DNA of 64,000 nucleotides from Chrysemys picta bellii (GCF_011386835.1 NC_088804.1:37249549-37313548), one strand, 5' to 3'; shown: positions 1 through 13,047, numbered from the stretch's first letter. Numbers and translations: made by a program. The notes: generated by a model not told the origin, from the sequence alone.

Positions 1-245
1 TATTTCATTTACAAGGCTCATGGTTTTGATTCCTAAAAATAGTTTTTCCTGACAGTCTCTCATCATTATTGCTTTTGTCTGGGATTTATTTATTTTGTAA
101 CCATGGATTAGACTAAATTGCTGTATGAGATTAAAATTTGCTGTATCAGAAGTGTGTGGTTTAGTAATACATACCAGCAGGTCATCTTCACTGCATATAA
201 TAAATGTTTGTTTGCTTCACTCGTAACGCCCTGAGCCCAGTTTGG

Positions 246-330
246 CTATCGGTTACACCAATGTACAACTGGAATAACTCCATTTACTTCAATGAAGTTA
301 CTCCAGATTTATTCCAGTGATATAAAGAGC
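246..330. repeat. Short palindromic interspersed repeat
   Basis: ccatttacttcaatgaagtt with arms ggaataactcc and ggagtaac inverted about it. Related copies are at 1203-1257, 4583-4660, 23886-23932, 40645-40745 and 54205-54285. Confidence 0.5.
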
Positions 331-389
331 AGAATTTACCTCCTGGTATATCTGGGTATGTGTACACAGTGCAAAAAAACCCACACACC

Positions 390-600
390 ATGCAACAGCA
401 AGTCGCAGAGCCCTGTGGGGATAAAAATAGCAGCGTAGTGTAGACATTTGGGTTTGGGCTGGAGTCTGGGTTCTGAGACCCTTCACCATCACTGAGCTCC
501 AGGCCAAGCCTGAATGTCTGCACTGAAATTTTTAGCCTGAGAGCATTGATTCAGGCTCTAAGACTCACCATGGTGGTCTCTCTATCTCTCGCCCCCCCAC
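390..600. repeat. MITE-like fragment
   Basis: gtgtagacatttgggtttgg, gctggagtctgggttctgag and tgaatgtctgcactgaaatt are related to the nested MITE at 60787-60990. The two overlapping antisense reading frames here lie in the repeat. Confidence 0.5.
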
Positions 601-1430
601 ACCCTCCCCCATGTAAATGTAACCTCAGAGTCATTTTTGACTAAAAGTAATATGAAGACTACAGGAAACAGCTCATAGATGAGTGGGCAGGGTTTTAAGT
701 TTTAGATTTTTCATGGAAAATGTAAGCAACGTGTAGGTAGAGTTGATGAAGAAAGCATGCGAAAGGTAAACAATGAGCCCAGTTTCCTTCAGTGTCACAG
801 AATTAATAACTCCCATTCTTTCATCAACTGAAAACGCCAAGCCAGTTCTCTGGATGATTGGCCATGGATGCCTGGCACACTATGTTTAAAGGCTAATGAG
901 ATTTTTTTCTCCGATCCCCACTTTAGAGCGATTGAAGTACAAATATTTCTAGTACAGGGAAGGCTTATTAAAGCAGACTGTCCTCTGAGGAAAAGTGGCT
1001 CCCTGGCTGTTTTTATTTCAATTGCCTCTGTTAAACAATGGACTTCATTAAATTTAAGTAGTTTTCTAAGTAGAAAATTGGACAAAGGAGACGGAGCAAC
1101 ATTTAAACCGAATAGTCTAAGTACTGACTGGAAAGCATCTATAGCTATTGGGCCTGACTTTAGTCTCTCATGTGCACCAGGGTAAGTTAGAACAAACTCC
1201 ATTGAAGTGACCAGAGTTACACTGGTGTAAAATTGGCATGAGATCAGAATCAGGCCTGTAGTTCCTTGCGCTAACTGGCCTCGTGGACCCTGCTAGCGTG
1301 CACTAAAAGCTCCCCAGGAGTAGTTCAACATGCCCTGAGCAACTTTTAGTGTGCAATAGAAGAGTCCATATGGCCAGTTAGTGCACAGCATGCTAGTGCA
1401 CTGTAGAGTTACACCCCAACTTGCCAGGCA

Positions 1431-1706
1431 CTAAGGTTACGTCTTCATTACGGGAGCGGGGTGGTGGTGTCAATTTAAGATACGCAAATTCAGCTACGCG
1501 TATCTTTTACGTATCCGAGCCGACTTACCCCGCTGTGAGGACCTCCGCGGCTCCCCCCTCGACGGCACTTACTCCTACCTGCACTGGTGGAGTACAAGCG
1601 TTGATTCGGGGATCGATTGTTGCGTCCCAACAAGACGCGATAATTTGATCCCTGAAAGATCGATTTCTACCCACCGATTCAGGCAGGTAGTGAAGACGTA
1701 GCCTAA
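1431..1706. mobile_element. MITE, family A copy
   Basis: Inverted ends taaggttacgtcttcattac and gtagtgaagacgtagccta, with the interior cagctacgcgtat and ttgattcggggatcgattg stretches shared with the 20839 copy. Non-coding; no transposase seen. Confidence 0.75.
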
Positions 1707-1740
1707 CTCTTCATCCCGACAAGCCCTAATAATTTTAGCC

Positions 1741-3435
1741 TCAGTGTCTAATGACACTGCAGGATTTCGCTGAGGGCCAGATTCTGCCACCGTTACTCAC
1801 ACTGAGTAGTACCTCACACTGTGAGCAGGCCCATTGATTTCAGTAGGGCTATTTGCAGACAGTACTGCCATCCCTGAATGATCTGGAGCCAGTGGCAATC
1901 TCTAGTTCCTCATCCAGATGAATTTACGCCTCAGCTACAAGGGTATGGTTAGGAAAGACAGAGAGGAGAGACTGCACTTATGTGCCTAACTTGTGTGAAT
2001 ATCAAGCACATATATGGACAAAACTACCTGGCTTGGGGGTGAAGTGAGTTAGGGTAAGGCAAACTCCATGCATGATGGCATAATTTGGAGAAAACTCTTA
2101 GAAACACGTGGGGCTTTGTATCCGCTGTGCCGTCTTTCTTCACGCAGGGATCACACACAGTCTCAACTTTGGAATTCCTCATACATCAGTTGGACCATCC
2201 AGTACATGCTGGAGACATGTCACATTCAAGGTGGAAGGAATTTTAATTGAACGAGGTGAGCCGTGTTGTAAAAAGGCAAAAGCTGAGCTGTGGTACTAAT
2301 GTTCATCATAGGCATGTGTTCTATGATTTCTTAGTAGCTCTATGAAATGATGGCCCACGTTGCTTGTTTTAGGTGTCTGGTGCTCTATTTCTGCTAATGC
2401 TCAGAGCTGTCTCCCCTCAGGAATAAATGAGTCATTTCCAGTAAGTGCTTGTCATCTACATAAGGCAATTAGTATTATGGATCTGGGCCTGGAATTTGTG
2501 GGAACTGTTCAGATCCAGGGTTTGGGTTAGGCCCAATACAGAGAGAAACTGCAAACTTTTCAATTTGTATTCAGGCTCATCGTACAATGAGGGATCATGG
2601 TCCAGTGGGTAATACCAATAAATAATAATAGGACACTGGATTGGGATGCCTGCATTCTGTTCCCACGCACCCACTGGACAATTGCCCTTACCCCGCTGGT
2701 TCCCCTTTTACCTTCCATCAGTGTTGCTCACTGGGGCAGGGGCTGTTTCTTATTCTGTGCTTGTACAGTGCTACCACAACCGTGTCCCAATCTTGGTGGA
2801 GGCTCACAGACACTATTGTAATGTGACTAAGAAGCCTTTCCCCCACCTTACTGCTCCAGGGGTGTTTTAGGCAGAGCTGTGGTCCGGGGCAAGCAGCTTT
2901 AACTATGGAATCCACTCTGCACTATTGCAGGAAGGGATGGTAGAACAAGCCCATGTTATGCTGTAAACATCAATGGAATCACAAATGAAGTTCTGGGTTA
3001 AGAGCCCCTCTAGGGATTAACCTGTTTTTCTTTGACCGAATCATCTGCCAATATCTAGAGGATGGAGGTCAGGTTCTTCCACAGGGCAGTTCTGAGAGTT
3101 TCCATGCAGTATCTGGTATTCATCTCCAGCTGCTGATCATCAGTTTAGCATTGTTTCTCCTAATTGTTTCCTGAAAGTGATTATCTCCAGAGAGTCTCTG
3201 TGGATTTGCAGGGACTGGAATTGTTTCCCCGCCATGCTGTATGCAGCCCTACGTTCAAGCACACAATGGGGACTTTTAGTGAGTACTAGCAGGGTCTGCA
3301 AGGACCAATTAACGCACAATACATTAGTGAACTATAGAACTCACACCCCAGTAGTGTGCATTGCTCCTGGGTATAGGCAAGCCCTCCATGTTTGTTCACT
3401 GAAATACACTGAATCGTCAAAACTGAAACGTCACA
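1741..3435. other. Intergenic, no gene recognised
   Basis: Apart from the L2-like tail at 2716-2825 and a MITE-like stretch at 3249-3370 (related to 1260-1420), I see nothing to annotate. Confidence 0.6.
2716..2825 (+). repeat. L2-like tail
   Basis: ctggggcaggggctgtttct and gtacagtgctaccacaacc match the tail seen at 47505. The small frames here are not genes. Confidence 0.5.
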
Positions 3436-3439
3436 AAAC

Positions 3440-3720
3440 AGGGTTGGTTTCAGCAAATCTTCCAACACAAATCATTTTTTTTAAGGTTTCAAAATTATTT
3501 CATTTCAACATTTTCTATACAAAAAATTTCCAGTTTTACAGTTCAAAATCCCTTAAATTTTGAAACAAAAAGTTAACAAGATGGAAACATAATTTATAGA
3601 AAAAAAGGTCAAAATCAAAACAATGTTTGGATTGGCCTGAACAGACAATTCTTTCGGTTTTGACTTTTCATCCCAGTTTGGCATGAGGAATACTTTCAAA
3701 TTCTCAAAAATATTAATGGG
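3440..3720. repeat. AT-rich repeat (family C)
   Basis: Long gaaa/tttc-rich text (tttcaaaattatttcatttc, gaaacaaaaagttaac). Same style as 18770, 41500, 45966, 49144, 49850, 51655 and 55318. Confidence 0.45.
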
Positions 3721-4582
3721 ACAGGAAAACTATTTCCCACAAAGCTTATGTCAATAGAAGTAGTATGGTTCCACAACCCTTGTGTGTTTGTGTGGGGATG
3801 GAATTAAGGGGGAGTGGCAAAGATAATCTGCATAACTCACTTGCAGCATTGATGCTTATTAATACTGTGGCCATGTCGAACTCCTGCAAATAAAACCTTC
3901 AGGCCACAACATGCTGTAGTCTCCCTCCCTCTCATATTCTGTAGAGATATAATGTAAAGCACACCATAGCAATTTAGTTTTTGCAATGTCTTTCTAATTT
4001 ACAGCAGACAGTATCAGGGCTGTGATTCTGCAGAGTGGATGGGATGATTTTTTTTTAGGAAATTAACACTAAATACTTAGTGCTACCAATAGATAAACTG
4101 CTCCAGTTGTCACGATATATTTGTGCCGAGTTCTCTAGGAACTTCTCATTGCAATGACCAAAAGCCATGACAAATCAGGGGAAAGGCTTTTTTCCCCTGG
4201 AATTAAATGCACAGAAGTATTGACTTCAGGGGTTAAGCACACTGGACTGACAGACATTTTCCAAAGAACTGCTGGTGTTCATAAATTTAAGAGTTTAACC
4301 TTGGTGTGGGACAGTATCTTCTTCTCCTGTTACCATTAGGAAAGGGGAAGTGGTCAGAGGATTCTTAAAATTGTGAACAGCTTCAACATCTGGAGGCTGC
4401 AGATGGTCATTTTTGACTCAGAGAATTGACCTGAGAATATGGCAGGATGTTTTGTTCAGACTAAAACATAGTGATTATAATGAAAAACACCTCTTTCTAA
4501 AGGGGACTGTGGAGAATGGAAACAGGTCTTTTCCCTTATTGCATTTTTGTCTGTCCTGCTTCCTAAATTATTAATCATAGAG

Positions 4583-4660
4583 GGTGAAACACTGGCTCCA
4601 TTAAAATTAATGGCAAAACTCCCATTGGCTTCAATAGGTTCAGAATTTCACCCACTAACT
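4583..4660. repeat. Short palindromic interspersed repeat
   Basis: gtgaaacactggctccatt at the left pairs imperfectly with ggttcagaatttcaccc at the right; the centre is aatggcaaaactcccatt. Looks like a small, old MITE. Confidence 0.55.
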
Positions 4661-5053
4661 TTTCTATTAAACAACTGTAACACATAAATAGGGCCCAACC
4701 CCAAAGTAACAACTGTGACATTGGGCCCCACAATGGTGACAGAAGTTCTTGTTTGTTTGATCAGGCTCTGATCCTTCAGTTGACTCTACCCTGTGTCCGC
4801 ACAGGACTGGCTGGGACCTCCTGGGTTATTGAGACCAATCCCTCAGGCAACCCTGACATTCAATCTTGCTCAGCAACTTAATAAATACAAATTACTCAGG
4901 ATCAGGATCGACTACTCAAGTAAATAGCTTTGTTTCTAGGATCGAGTCCTTTAATAGCCAAGGTCCCAATCCTACGAACAAAGCTACTTACTTGAATAGT
5001 CCCCATGAAGTAGCACTCAACATCAGCAGAATGATAGGGGAGTGGGCCGGGAA

Positions 5054-5460
5054 CATAAGTGCCGACTCCGTGGGTGCTCTGGGGCTGGAGCACCCATGGG
5101 GAAAAATTAGTGGGTGCTCTGCACCCACTGGCAGCCAAGCTCCCCTCACCCCCCGCCCCACCTCCTCCCCTGCCCCTGAGCATGCTGCGTCTCCGCTCCT
5201 CCGTCTACCTCCCAGCGCTTCCCACCCAGCTGCCACCAAACAACTGTTTGCATGCTCCGGGAGGGAGGGGGAGGAGTGGGAATGTGGGGCACTCAGGGGA
5301 GGAGTCGGGGCCGTGGCGGGGATTTGGGGAAGGGGTTGGAATGGGGGCAGGGAAGAGGTGGGGCAGGGGCAGGGCCTCATGGAAGGGGTGGAGTGGGGGT
5401 GGGTCCAGGCGCAGAGCGGGGTTGAGCACCCAGGGAAAAGAGGGGAAGTCGGTGCCTATG
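5054..5460. mobile_element. hAT-like non-autonomous element
   Basis: Ends cataagtgccgac and gtcggtgcctatg are near-perfect inverted repeats. Flanking octamers gccgggaa and gtcaggaa match at 6 of 8. The interior is GC-rich and purine-rich (5260-5440, g-rich on this strand) with no transposase. The open frames crossing it are compositional artefacts. Confidence 0.7.
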
Positions 5461-6124
5461 GTCAGGAATATGCAGAAATGTGTTCCCGCACTGTTGACCT
5501 TGCATGCAGAGTATGTGCAAAATCATGCCACATGGAGGATGCCATTTTATACAGAAACATGCCAGGGGCAGGGGTTGTGTTGGCGGGGCAAGGTCATGCC
5601 GGCAGGGGCAGAGGACCTGCCCTTAAAAAATCAGGACTGAACCCCTGTATCACTTGCAAGGGGCTACCCTGTCAACAACTTGACTCGCATGAATACATTT
5701 TTGCAGGATTAAGGCAAAAATTAGTATAACACTTTTTAAAAAAATATAGAGCATATTTCCACATTCAGCCCTGAAGACCTATCTGTATCATGCTGCCTGT
5801 CAGAATCTGCTTCAGTGACGTTGTCACACTGTAGGAGATTTGTTGCCCCCTTTGCCCTACCCGCTGTCTGTTTACTTGGCTGTTTTCGGATTGTGAGTTG
5901 CTCAAAGCAATGATTGCTCCTTTCCCCTCTGTTTAGAGAGCGTTTAGCACTTTCTAACAATAATAATTAATAAAAACAATGCATGTATAATATAAAGTTT
6001 GCCCTTAGTGACTGAATTTCTATTTATAGTGAAGCAGAATGAAAGGGACTGAGGTCAGATCTACACTATAAACTTACATCAGTATAACTATGTCACGTCA
6101 CTAACTCTGTCACAGAAGCAGGAA

Positions 6125-7197
6125 GCAGTGGGGCCACTGGATGATCAAGATCCTAAAGAAGCACTCAAGGACAATAAGGCCATTGTGGAGAAACTAAATG
6201 AATTCTTTGCATTGGTCTTCATGGCTGAGAATGTGAGGGAGATTCCCAAGCCTGAGCCATTCCTTTTAGGTGACATATCTGAGGAACTGTCCCAGATTGA
6301 GGTGGGCCATTAGAGGAGGTTTTGGAACAAACTGATAAATTAAACAGTAATAAGTCACCAGGACCAGATAGTATTCATCCAAAAGTTTTGAAGGAACTCA
6401 AATGTGAAATTGCAGAACTACTAACTGTGGTTTGTAACCTATCATTTAAATCAGCTTCTGTACCAAATTACTGGAGGATAGCTAATCTGATGCCAAATTT
6501 TAAAAAGGGCTCCAGAAGTCACCCTGGCAATTACTGGCCAGTAAGCCTGTACCAGGCAAAGTGGTTGAAACTATAGTAAAGAACAGAATTGTCAGCATAG
6601 AGATGAATATAATTTGTTGGGGAAGAGTCAACATGGTTTTTGTAAAGGGAAATCATGCCTCACCAATCTATTAGAATTCTTTGAGGGGGTCAACAAGCAT
6701 GTGGAGAAGGGGGATCCAGTGGATATAGTGTACTTAGATTTTCAGAAAGTCTTTGACAAGGTCCCTCACCAAAGGCTCTTAAGCAAAGTAGGCTGACATG
6801 GGATAAGAGGGAAGGTCCTCTCATGGATTGGTAACTAGTTAAAAGATAGGAAACAAAAAGTAGGAATAAATGGTCAGTTTTCAGAATGGAGAGAGGTAAA
6901 TCGTGGTGTCTCCCAGGGGTCTGTACTAGGACCAGTACTATTCAACATATTCATAAATGACCTGGAAAAAAGGGGTAAATAGTGAGGTGGCAAAATTTGC
7001 AGATGATACAAAACTACTCAAGATAATTAAGTCCAAAGCAGACCACAAAGAGCTAAAAACAGCTTCAACATAGGAATTGAACACTGCGTGCAGATGTGGT
7101 CACCCCATCTCAAAAAAGATATATTGGAATTGGAAAAGGTTCAGAAAAGGGCAACAAAAATGATTAGGAGTATGGAACGGCTTCCATATGAGGAGAG
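6125..7197 (+). pseudogene. CR1-type LINE, reverse transcriptase remnant (left part of split copy)
   Basis: Three short frames translate to CR1/L3-like reverse transcriptase pieces: LNSNKSPGPDSIHPKVLKEL (6343 on), GKSQHGFCKGKSCLTNLLEF (6617 on) and DIVYLDFQKVFDKVPHQRLL (6720 on). The catalytic FADD is at 6996-7007. Frameshifts, stops (for example tag at 6311) and a deletion after about 7020 break the gene. The line stops at 7197, where an LTR-like element is inserted, and resumes at 11018. Confidence 0.9.
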
Positions 7198-7671
7198 TGT
7201 GACATTATACTCCATATTCTTTATGAAAATGTGCTTGTGGTAGGAATATGACAAAAATAAGATATGTTTTATGCAAGATACCTTACAAAAGTTATCACTG
7301 GAAAGGTTATAATTTACTGAATATGATTATCCTGTTTGTATGCATGTATCATTTCTGTATCTGAAATTAGGAATATTGACTATGTCTCTGTATTTCAATT
7401 ATGCTACTTTGGGTGACATCCACTGCCAACACTTCAGGTACAACAATGGAAAAGCCAGACAGGGCAGATGGCCCATCAGTGAGGACAATGGACTGAAAAG
7501 CTTGGCCTTCCTGGGGACGCTGTGATCCTACAGAGTGAGGTGGTCTTGTCACCTGATACTAAAACATTACCTGGGACTTCTTGCAACTTTCCACAGTAAG
7601 GGAAAGGGGGCCAAACCAGGAAACAAAGGACTCCCGCCTTATGCAAACCCTATTTAAGGGTGGGGACTGAG

Positions 7672-10256
7672 CAGGGCCGGTGCAACCACTAGGCGAACTA
7701 GGGTGGCAAGTGGTTGGGGGCGCCCAGGGCCATTCTCAGGCAAAGGCAGCAGCGTAGGGCACCTGAAAATTCGGGGCACCACTGGGCCTTAGTGTCCACC
7801 CAACTGGTTTTCCTATCCCTGTTCTGATCCTTCCTGCCGGCTCTGAGTCTTCCTGGGCAGGGGATCTAGTAGTTAAAAGCGAAACAGTCTCCGGCCTGCC
7901 AGACCTATTAGCACAACCCTGAAACTGTTCAAGAGCCATTCAAGGCATAATGAAGACATATAACAGGCATTTGCCAACCCCCAGGGATCTACTGTCAGTT
8001 TCTGAATGTACTGACAAAAACAGTTGTGCATGACTGTAATATTTACTCAGAACATGTCAGTCTACAGGACCTTAGTTTAAAATCTGCTTTAAAAATATTT
8101 CATTAGTGAGTTGGTGAAGATTATAAAATCACATCTCTAAAAAATCCTTGCATAGATTTTTAGATGCACAATCATCTTTAGCCTTAAATGCTTGGATCTT
8201 CAGACATATGGTTCTTTAAATAAATTCTTCAAAAGACCACCCTTATCTAAAATACACATTTTAATTACTATAGTAAAAATATTACTTCCAAAGTCTTCCT
8301 GCCCTTTCTGTCCATGCATTTCTCCCTTCACTCCCCCCTTCCCCGCCCATTGAAGGAAGCAACAGCCCTTTTCTTCCAGCTAGCTGGACAAAGAGTTTCC
8401 CTTTCTTTACTTCTGACTATCTGATGAACTAGTTTTAAGCAAAATCAATACCTTAGTAAGATATAAAATCCTTTGTTATGCCTAAAAGCTTTGGAAACGT
8501 ATTTTTTAAAGTTGGTGAAATTTCATAAACATGTGTATTGTTATGAAGATCACACACAGTAAATAAGGCTTGGTCTACACTACCCCCCTAATTCGAACTA
8601 AGGTACGCAACTTCAGCTACGTGAATAACGTAGCTGAAGTCGAAGTACCTTAGTTCGAACTTACCTTGGTCCACACTGGGCAGGCAGGCTCCCCCGTCGA
8701 CTCCGCGGTACTCCTCTCGCCGAGCTGGAGTACCGCAGTCGACGGCAAGCACTTCCGGGTTCGACTTATCGCGTCCAGACTAGACGCGATAAGTCGAACC
8801 CAGAACTTCGATTTCCAGCCGTCGAACTAGCTGGTAAGTGTAGCCAAGGCCTTAGTGTTCCCTTTTTCTAAAAGCAACGAACATTGTTATGAACACACTA
8901 AACCTCTGTGACTGATTAATTTAAAATAATGTCTGTTTCAGTGAGTTAAATATGTAGAAATCTGGAATGATTACTTTATGAAGGTTTAAGAGTACATTTA
9001 AAATATAAAATCAGCTTAGAAATACTGATTAAGAAAATGCAAAACAGAGAAGAGCTGCATTATGTATTCCATGATATTTAATGTTGTATTCAGCAAGACA
9101 GCTGACTCACCCTTACTACAAAGTTTTTGCAAATAAATGTCTGACAAACTTCAGGGCATATCAAAAAAACCTGTGACTGACATTTTTTATTCCGAAGTTT
9201 AGTGCTTTTAATGAGGTACCTTCTGCATGTCCATTCTGCATGAGGGAGAGGATACAGGGGTCTCTGCAGGGAACTGTGACTCTCTGCCACGGTGAGGCGG
9301 GCCGGGCATCTTGTTATTTTTTCTGCCTTGTCCCTCCACCCCTGCCCCCCGCCGGGCTGCAAGCTCAGGCTGCCATCGGGCAGAGGGGCACCAGTTTAAT
9401 AATACTGCATAGGGCCCCATAAATCCTAAGGATGGCCCTGGGGGTGCCAAAAAGCGGTGTCTTGGCTTGGCAGGGAGGAGCCGCCTTCCGGACGCACCGG
9501 AGAGCCAGAGTTTTGGCTTGCGGGGGGGGTGAGCCCCAGCCATGGAGGAGCCGGTGTGGCGCTGGGGGGCAGGAGCCCTGCAAAGGTGGCGGCACTACTA
9601 ACGGGGAGCAGCCGCGCCCCCCGCCCCTCCTGCCCAGGCTGCAGCCTGGTGCCCCCCGGGGGGCTCCTGCAGGCTGCAGCAGAAGCATACGGGCATAGCC
9701 CCCATGCACCCCCAGCTTCCCCCTCACCATGCTCGGGCTCTGCAGCTCCAAGGCATGTGAGCCACCGCCGGGGCGCGGGGCCCTGAGCCTGCTCTGGGAG
9801 GGGTAGTGGTGGCGGCTCACACTCCCGGGAGCAGTAGAGCCCAAGCGTGGCAAGGGGAAAGCCGGGGGGGCTCACGCACGGGGGCCTCTGCCTGCTTGCA
9901 TCTGCTGCAGGAGTCCCCAGGAGCCCCCAGAAGGCAGCTCCTCCCTGCCGAGCTGCTGCAGCGGCCCAAACCCAGCAAAGCCAGTGAGTAGACTCGGGGC
10001 GAGGGCTGCCGGGGTGGAGTGGGGTGGGGAGGGCTCATGGGGGGGCTGTGCACCCTCCAGGGGAGTTCAGGGGGCGGGGAGGGGGGAACCTGGTCTGGGG
10101 AGCAGCTCCTGGGCATGGCTGGTCCCGGACCAGTCTGGCCCCTGGGGTCTGTAAAGGCTCGTTGGGATTTGCCCCTCAATGAACCGATGTGCTGGGGGGT
10201 GGGGCCGCAATGTGGAAGTTTTGCCTAGGGTGCAAAATATCCTTGCACCGGCCCTG
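7672..10256. mobile_element. Non-autonomous hAT-type DNA transposon
   Basis: Terminal inverted repeat cagggccggtgca at 7672-7684 and its exact complement at 10244-10256. Flanking octamers ggactgag and ggagtgag differ at one base, an 8-bp duplication typical of hAT. The 2.6-kb interior has no recognisable transposase. It is AT-rich on the left, holds a MITE at 8564-8854 and is strongly GC-rich at 9290-10240. Confidence 0.85.
8564..8854. mobile_element. MITE with nested hairpins (family A)
   Basis: Ends are inverted repeats (ataaggcttggtctacact and agtgtagccaaggcctta). The interior has three hairpins: cagctacgtgaata/acgtagctg, ggagtaccgc/gcggtactcc, and atcgcgtc/gacgcgat. The same hairpin plan occurs at 1431-1706 and 20839-21130. 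It lies inside the hAT element. Confidence 0.8.
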
Positions 10257-11017
10257 GGAGTGAGATAATCCAGATTGTCAGTTCTCCCCTGCTACTCCAC
10301 CCAAGAAGACTGCTGGAAACAATTAAGACTGAACGGGGGAAAGAACTGGGCCCAGCCTGGAAGGGCATCTGGCCTGGGAAGAAGATTATTAGAACCACAT
10401 TTAGGGTGAGAACTCGCATGTAACCAGTTTCTTTAGTGTATTAAGCTTAGTTTGCATGCTCTGTTTTATTTTCATAGTAATCTGCCCTGTTCTGTCTGCT
10501 ACCACCTTAACTACTTAAAATACACCTGTTACAGTTAATACATTTATTTCTTGTTTATAATACAACGCAGTTTATATGATTTCTAACTGGAGGGGGAGGG
10601 GGGGAGAAATTGTGCATACCCTCTTCACCATTGAGGAAAGAGGGGACTTCCTGGCTCTCCGAGCTCTGGTCAAGTGAAAAAATTATCTTTGAGTCTGTAC
10701 TCCAAGGGAGGTGGACATCTGAATGCTGGAGCAAGTCCCTTAGTCTTCCCAGAGCTGAGCTGCAGCTGGGTGTGGCCCTGGCTCTGTGTATGTGTGTGTT
10801 GGAGGAGGTTTTAAGAGCCTGGCTCAGCAAGACAGGTTAAAGGGGGCCCATGCTGGCAGAACCAGGTAGACTCAGTGGGATCTCAGCACATCTTTGGTCC
10901 TGCCATGCGGGCAGGGGACTGGACTCGATGACCTCTCGAGGTCCCTTCCAGTCCTAGAATCTATGAATCTATAAAACATCAGGTGACTTCCCAGGGGGTC
11001 CACCCTGTCACAGAGAG

Positions 11018-11446
11018 ATTAATAAGATTGGGACTTTTCAGCTTGGAAAACGTTCTTTACTCCTCCTCATAACACAAGAACTAGGGGCCACCAAATGAAA
11101 TTAATAGGCAGCAGGTTTAAAACAAACAAAATGAAGTATTTCTTCACACAATGCAAAATCAACCTGTGGAACTCTTTGCCACAAGATGTTGTGAAGACCA
11201 AGACTTATAACAGGGTTCAAAAAAGAACTAGATAAATTCATGGCGGAAGGTCCATTAATGGCTATGGTGTCGCTAGCCTCTGTTTGCCAGAAGCTGGGAA
11301 TGGGTGACAGGGAATAGATCACTTGATGATAACCTGTTGTGTTCATTTTCGCTGGGACACCTGGCACTGGCCACTGTTGGAAGACAGGATACTGGGCTAG
11401 ATGGACCTTTGGTCTGATCCCGCATGGCCATTCTTATGTTATGTTC
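11018..11446 (+). mobile_element. CR1 LINE, 3' part of the same split copy
   Basis: Starts with attaataagattgggac, which continues the CR1 sequence interrupted at 7197, and runs through the typical CR1 3' untranslated region (agcaggtttaaaac, ctagatggacctttggtc) to an end near ttcttatgtt. The 5-bp repeat gagag at 7193-7197 and 11013-11017 marks the insertion that split the copy. Confidence 0.9.
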
Positions 11447-13047
11447 ATTCCAGCGTATGAAAAATCCACACTCCTGAATGGCACACTTATCCTGACCTAA
11501 CCTCCAGTGTAGACAGCGCTATGTTGGCAGGAGGGCTCCTTCCATTGATGAAGCTACCCCCTGGCAGAGGTGGATTAACTACACCGACGTGAGAAGCTGT
11601 GCCGCTGCAGCTTTTTAAATGTAGCCCTGCCCTGAGGTGTTTTTTTCAATCCATTGCTTAGTGCAGTTTGCAATTCCAGAACTTCCATTGGGAGCCACGT
11701 TTGGATATTCCTGCATGCAAATAACTCCACTGAACTCGATGGACCAAATTCTCTCAGTGGCAAAACCCCACTGACTTCAGGGAAGCGACATCAGGAAAGA
11801 ATTTGGCCCAGTGTAACTATTAGTGGAGTAATATGAATAAAGGGCTCAGAATCTGGCCTTAGATGGTGGAATTCAACCCTAATGCAGGGCTGAAATTGTG
11901 CAGAGGCCTAGGTGAAGACTCAGCGCTGAGGAAAAGCACCATAAATTTTCTCAGTGGAGTAAGCCATAAGTAGGTTTCCTGGGATTTCAGTGTATCTCAT
12001 TCAATGCCGTATGTTCGTTTGAGATAGAAAATCATGCCAATTTGGGTCAAGTGTGCAAAATATCAGGCTGTAGGACACATATAAGGAAAACATGTTTTTC
12101 TCCATGTGAATGGCGCCTCCAGCAGCCACAGTTCCCCTCTCCCCCCATTTCACTAGCCTCAAAAATGCATCCATAAATATTATTCATCGTAGTGGTCTGT
12201 AAAGATTTATCGAGGATTGTAGTTTGCTGCAAACATCTGAAAGATTAGGAGCCTTGGCTATATACTTGTCACTCAGTAAACAGGCACTTTTATTTACCAC
12301 ATTCAGTACGCCAGGGGGACAGTAGTTATAAGTAACAGAGGCAGAGAGAGAGAGAAAACTGTTCAAAAAGCAGATCACATAGGGGAAAATATAGGGATGT
12401 TTACAATAATCTTGCCAACATATCTGGGGGGAAAAAAGCATCTTTCATCACTCCACTACATTTGTTTATAATTTTATATGAGAAAATACTCCAGAAAGAA
12501 AATTGGTCTGAACTGTGTGTGAAGTACTTAGTCAATCTGGATAATATAGACAGAATCTACTTAAGGAGTTACGAAATAATGCTGATATTCCAGGAAAATA
12601 CACCTGGTTTTCACTCGATAAATCAATCAATTCTTGGCACCTAGAAGTTATTGAACCTCTACATTGTATATGATTTCTTCATTGTTGGTAAAGCGTTTTT
12701 TTTTAAAGCTGACATATCTGCTAAAAATAAGGGTAAGAGATAAACCTTCATCAATCTGTGAACTGTAGTTCCTTAAAAATCAACTATATTCAATCTACAG
12801 CATGCCACGAATGATTTTTGACGTTATAAACATGCTAACCAATATCATGTGTTCCTTCTAGAACCCAATCCTGCAATCCTCTCAAAGACCACACTCTGAT
12901 TTTCATTACTCTGCAGTTTTACAGCCCGTAAGCCCGAGTTCTGCGAGCCAGAGTCAGGAGACACAGGCCAGCCGTGGGAGTTTAATTGCAGTATAGACAT
13001 AAGACTGTTGGTGACTTTACCAAATTAAATAATTGCTGACATAATTA
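11447..13047. other. Intergenic, no gene recognised
   Basis: Only a palindromic short repeat near 11740-11850 is suggestive. The rest looks unique. Confidence 0.6.

Larger units (their letters stand above)
7198..11012 (+). mobile_element. Solo-LTR-like element (itself interrupted by a hAT element)
   Basis: Begins TGTGACATTATACTCC and ends CACCCTGTCACA, so it has TG...CA ends with 7-bp inverted termini. It is flanked by a 5-bp target duplication gagag and inserted in a CR1 LINE. Without the hAT insertion it is about 1.2 kb. A possible TATA-like tatttaag is at 7651. I see no gag, pol or env coding sequence, so a solo LTR of an endogenous retrovirus or similar LTR retroelement is the simplest reading. 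A CR1-like tail at 10895-10974 lies inside. Confidence 0.75.

Noticed and set aside
4866..5729. 287-codon open frame
   Set aside because: It runs through a GC-rich hAT-like repeat with several overlapping frames on both strands and has no domain.
9365..9875. Several long overlapping antisense frames
   Set aside because: They share a GC-rich stretch inside a hAT element and show no domain or codon signal.
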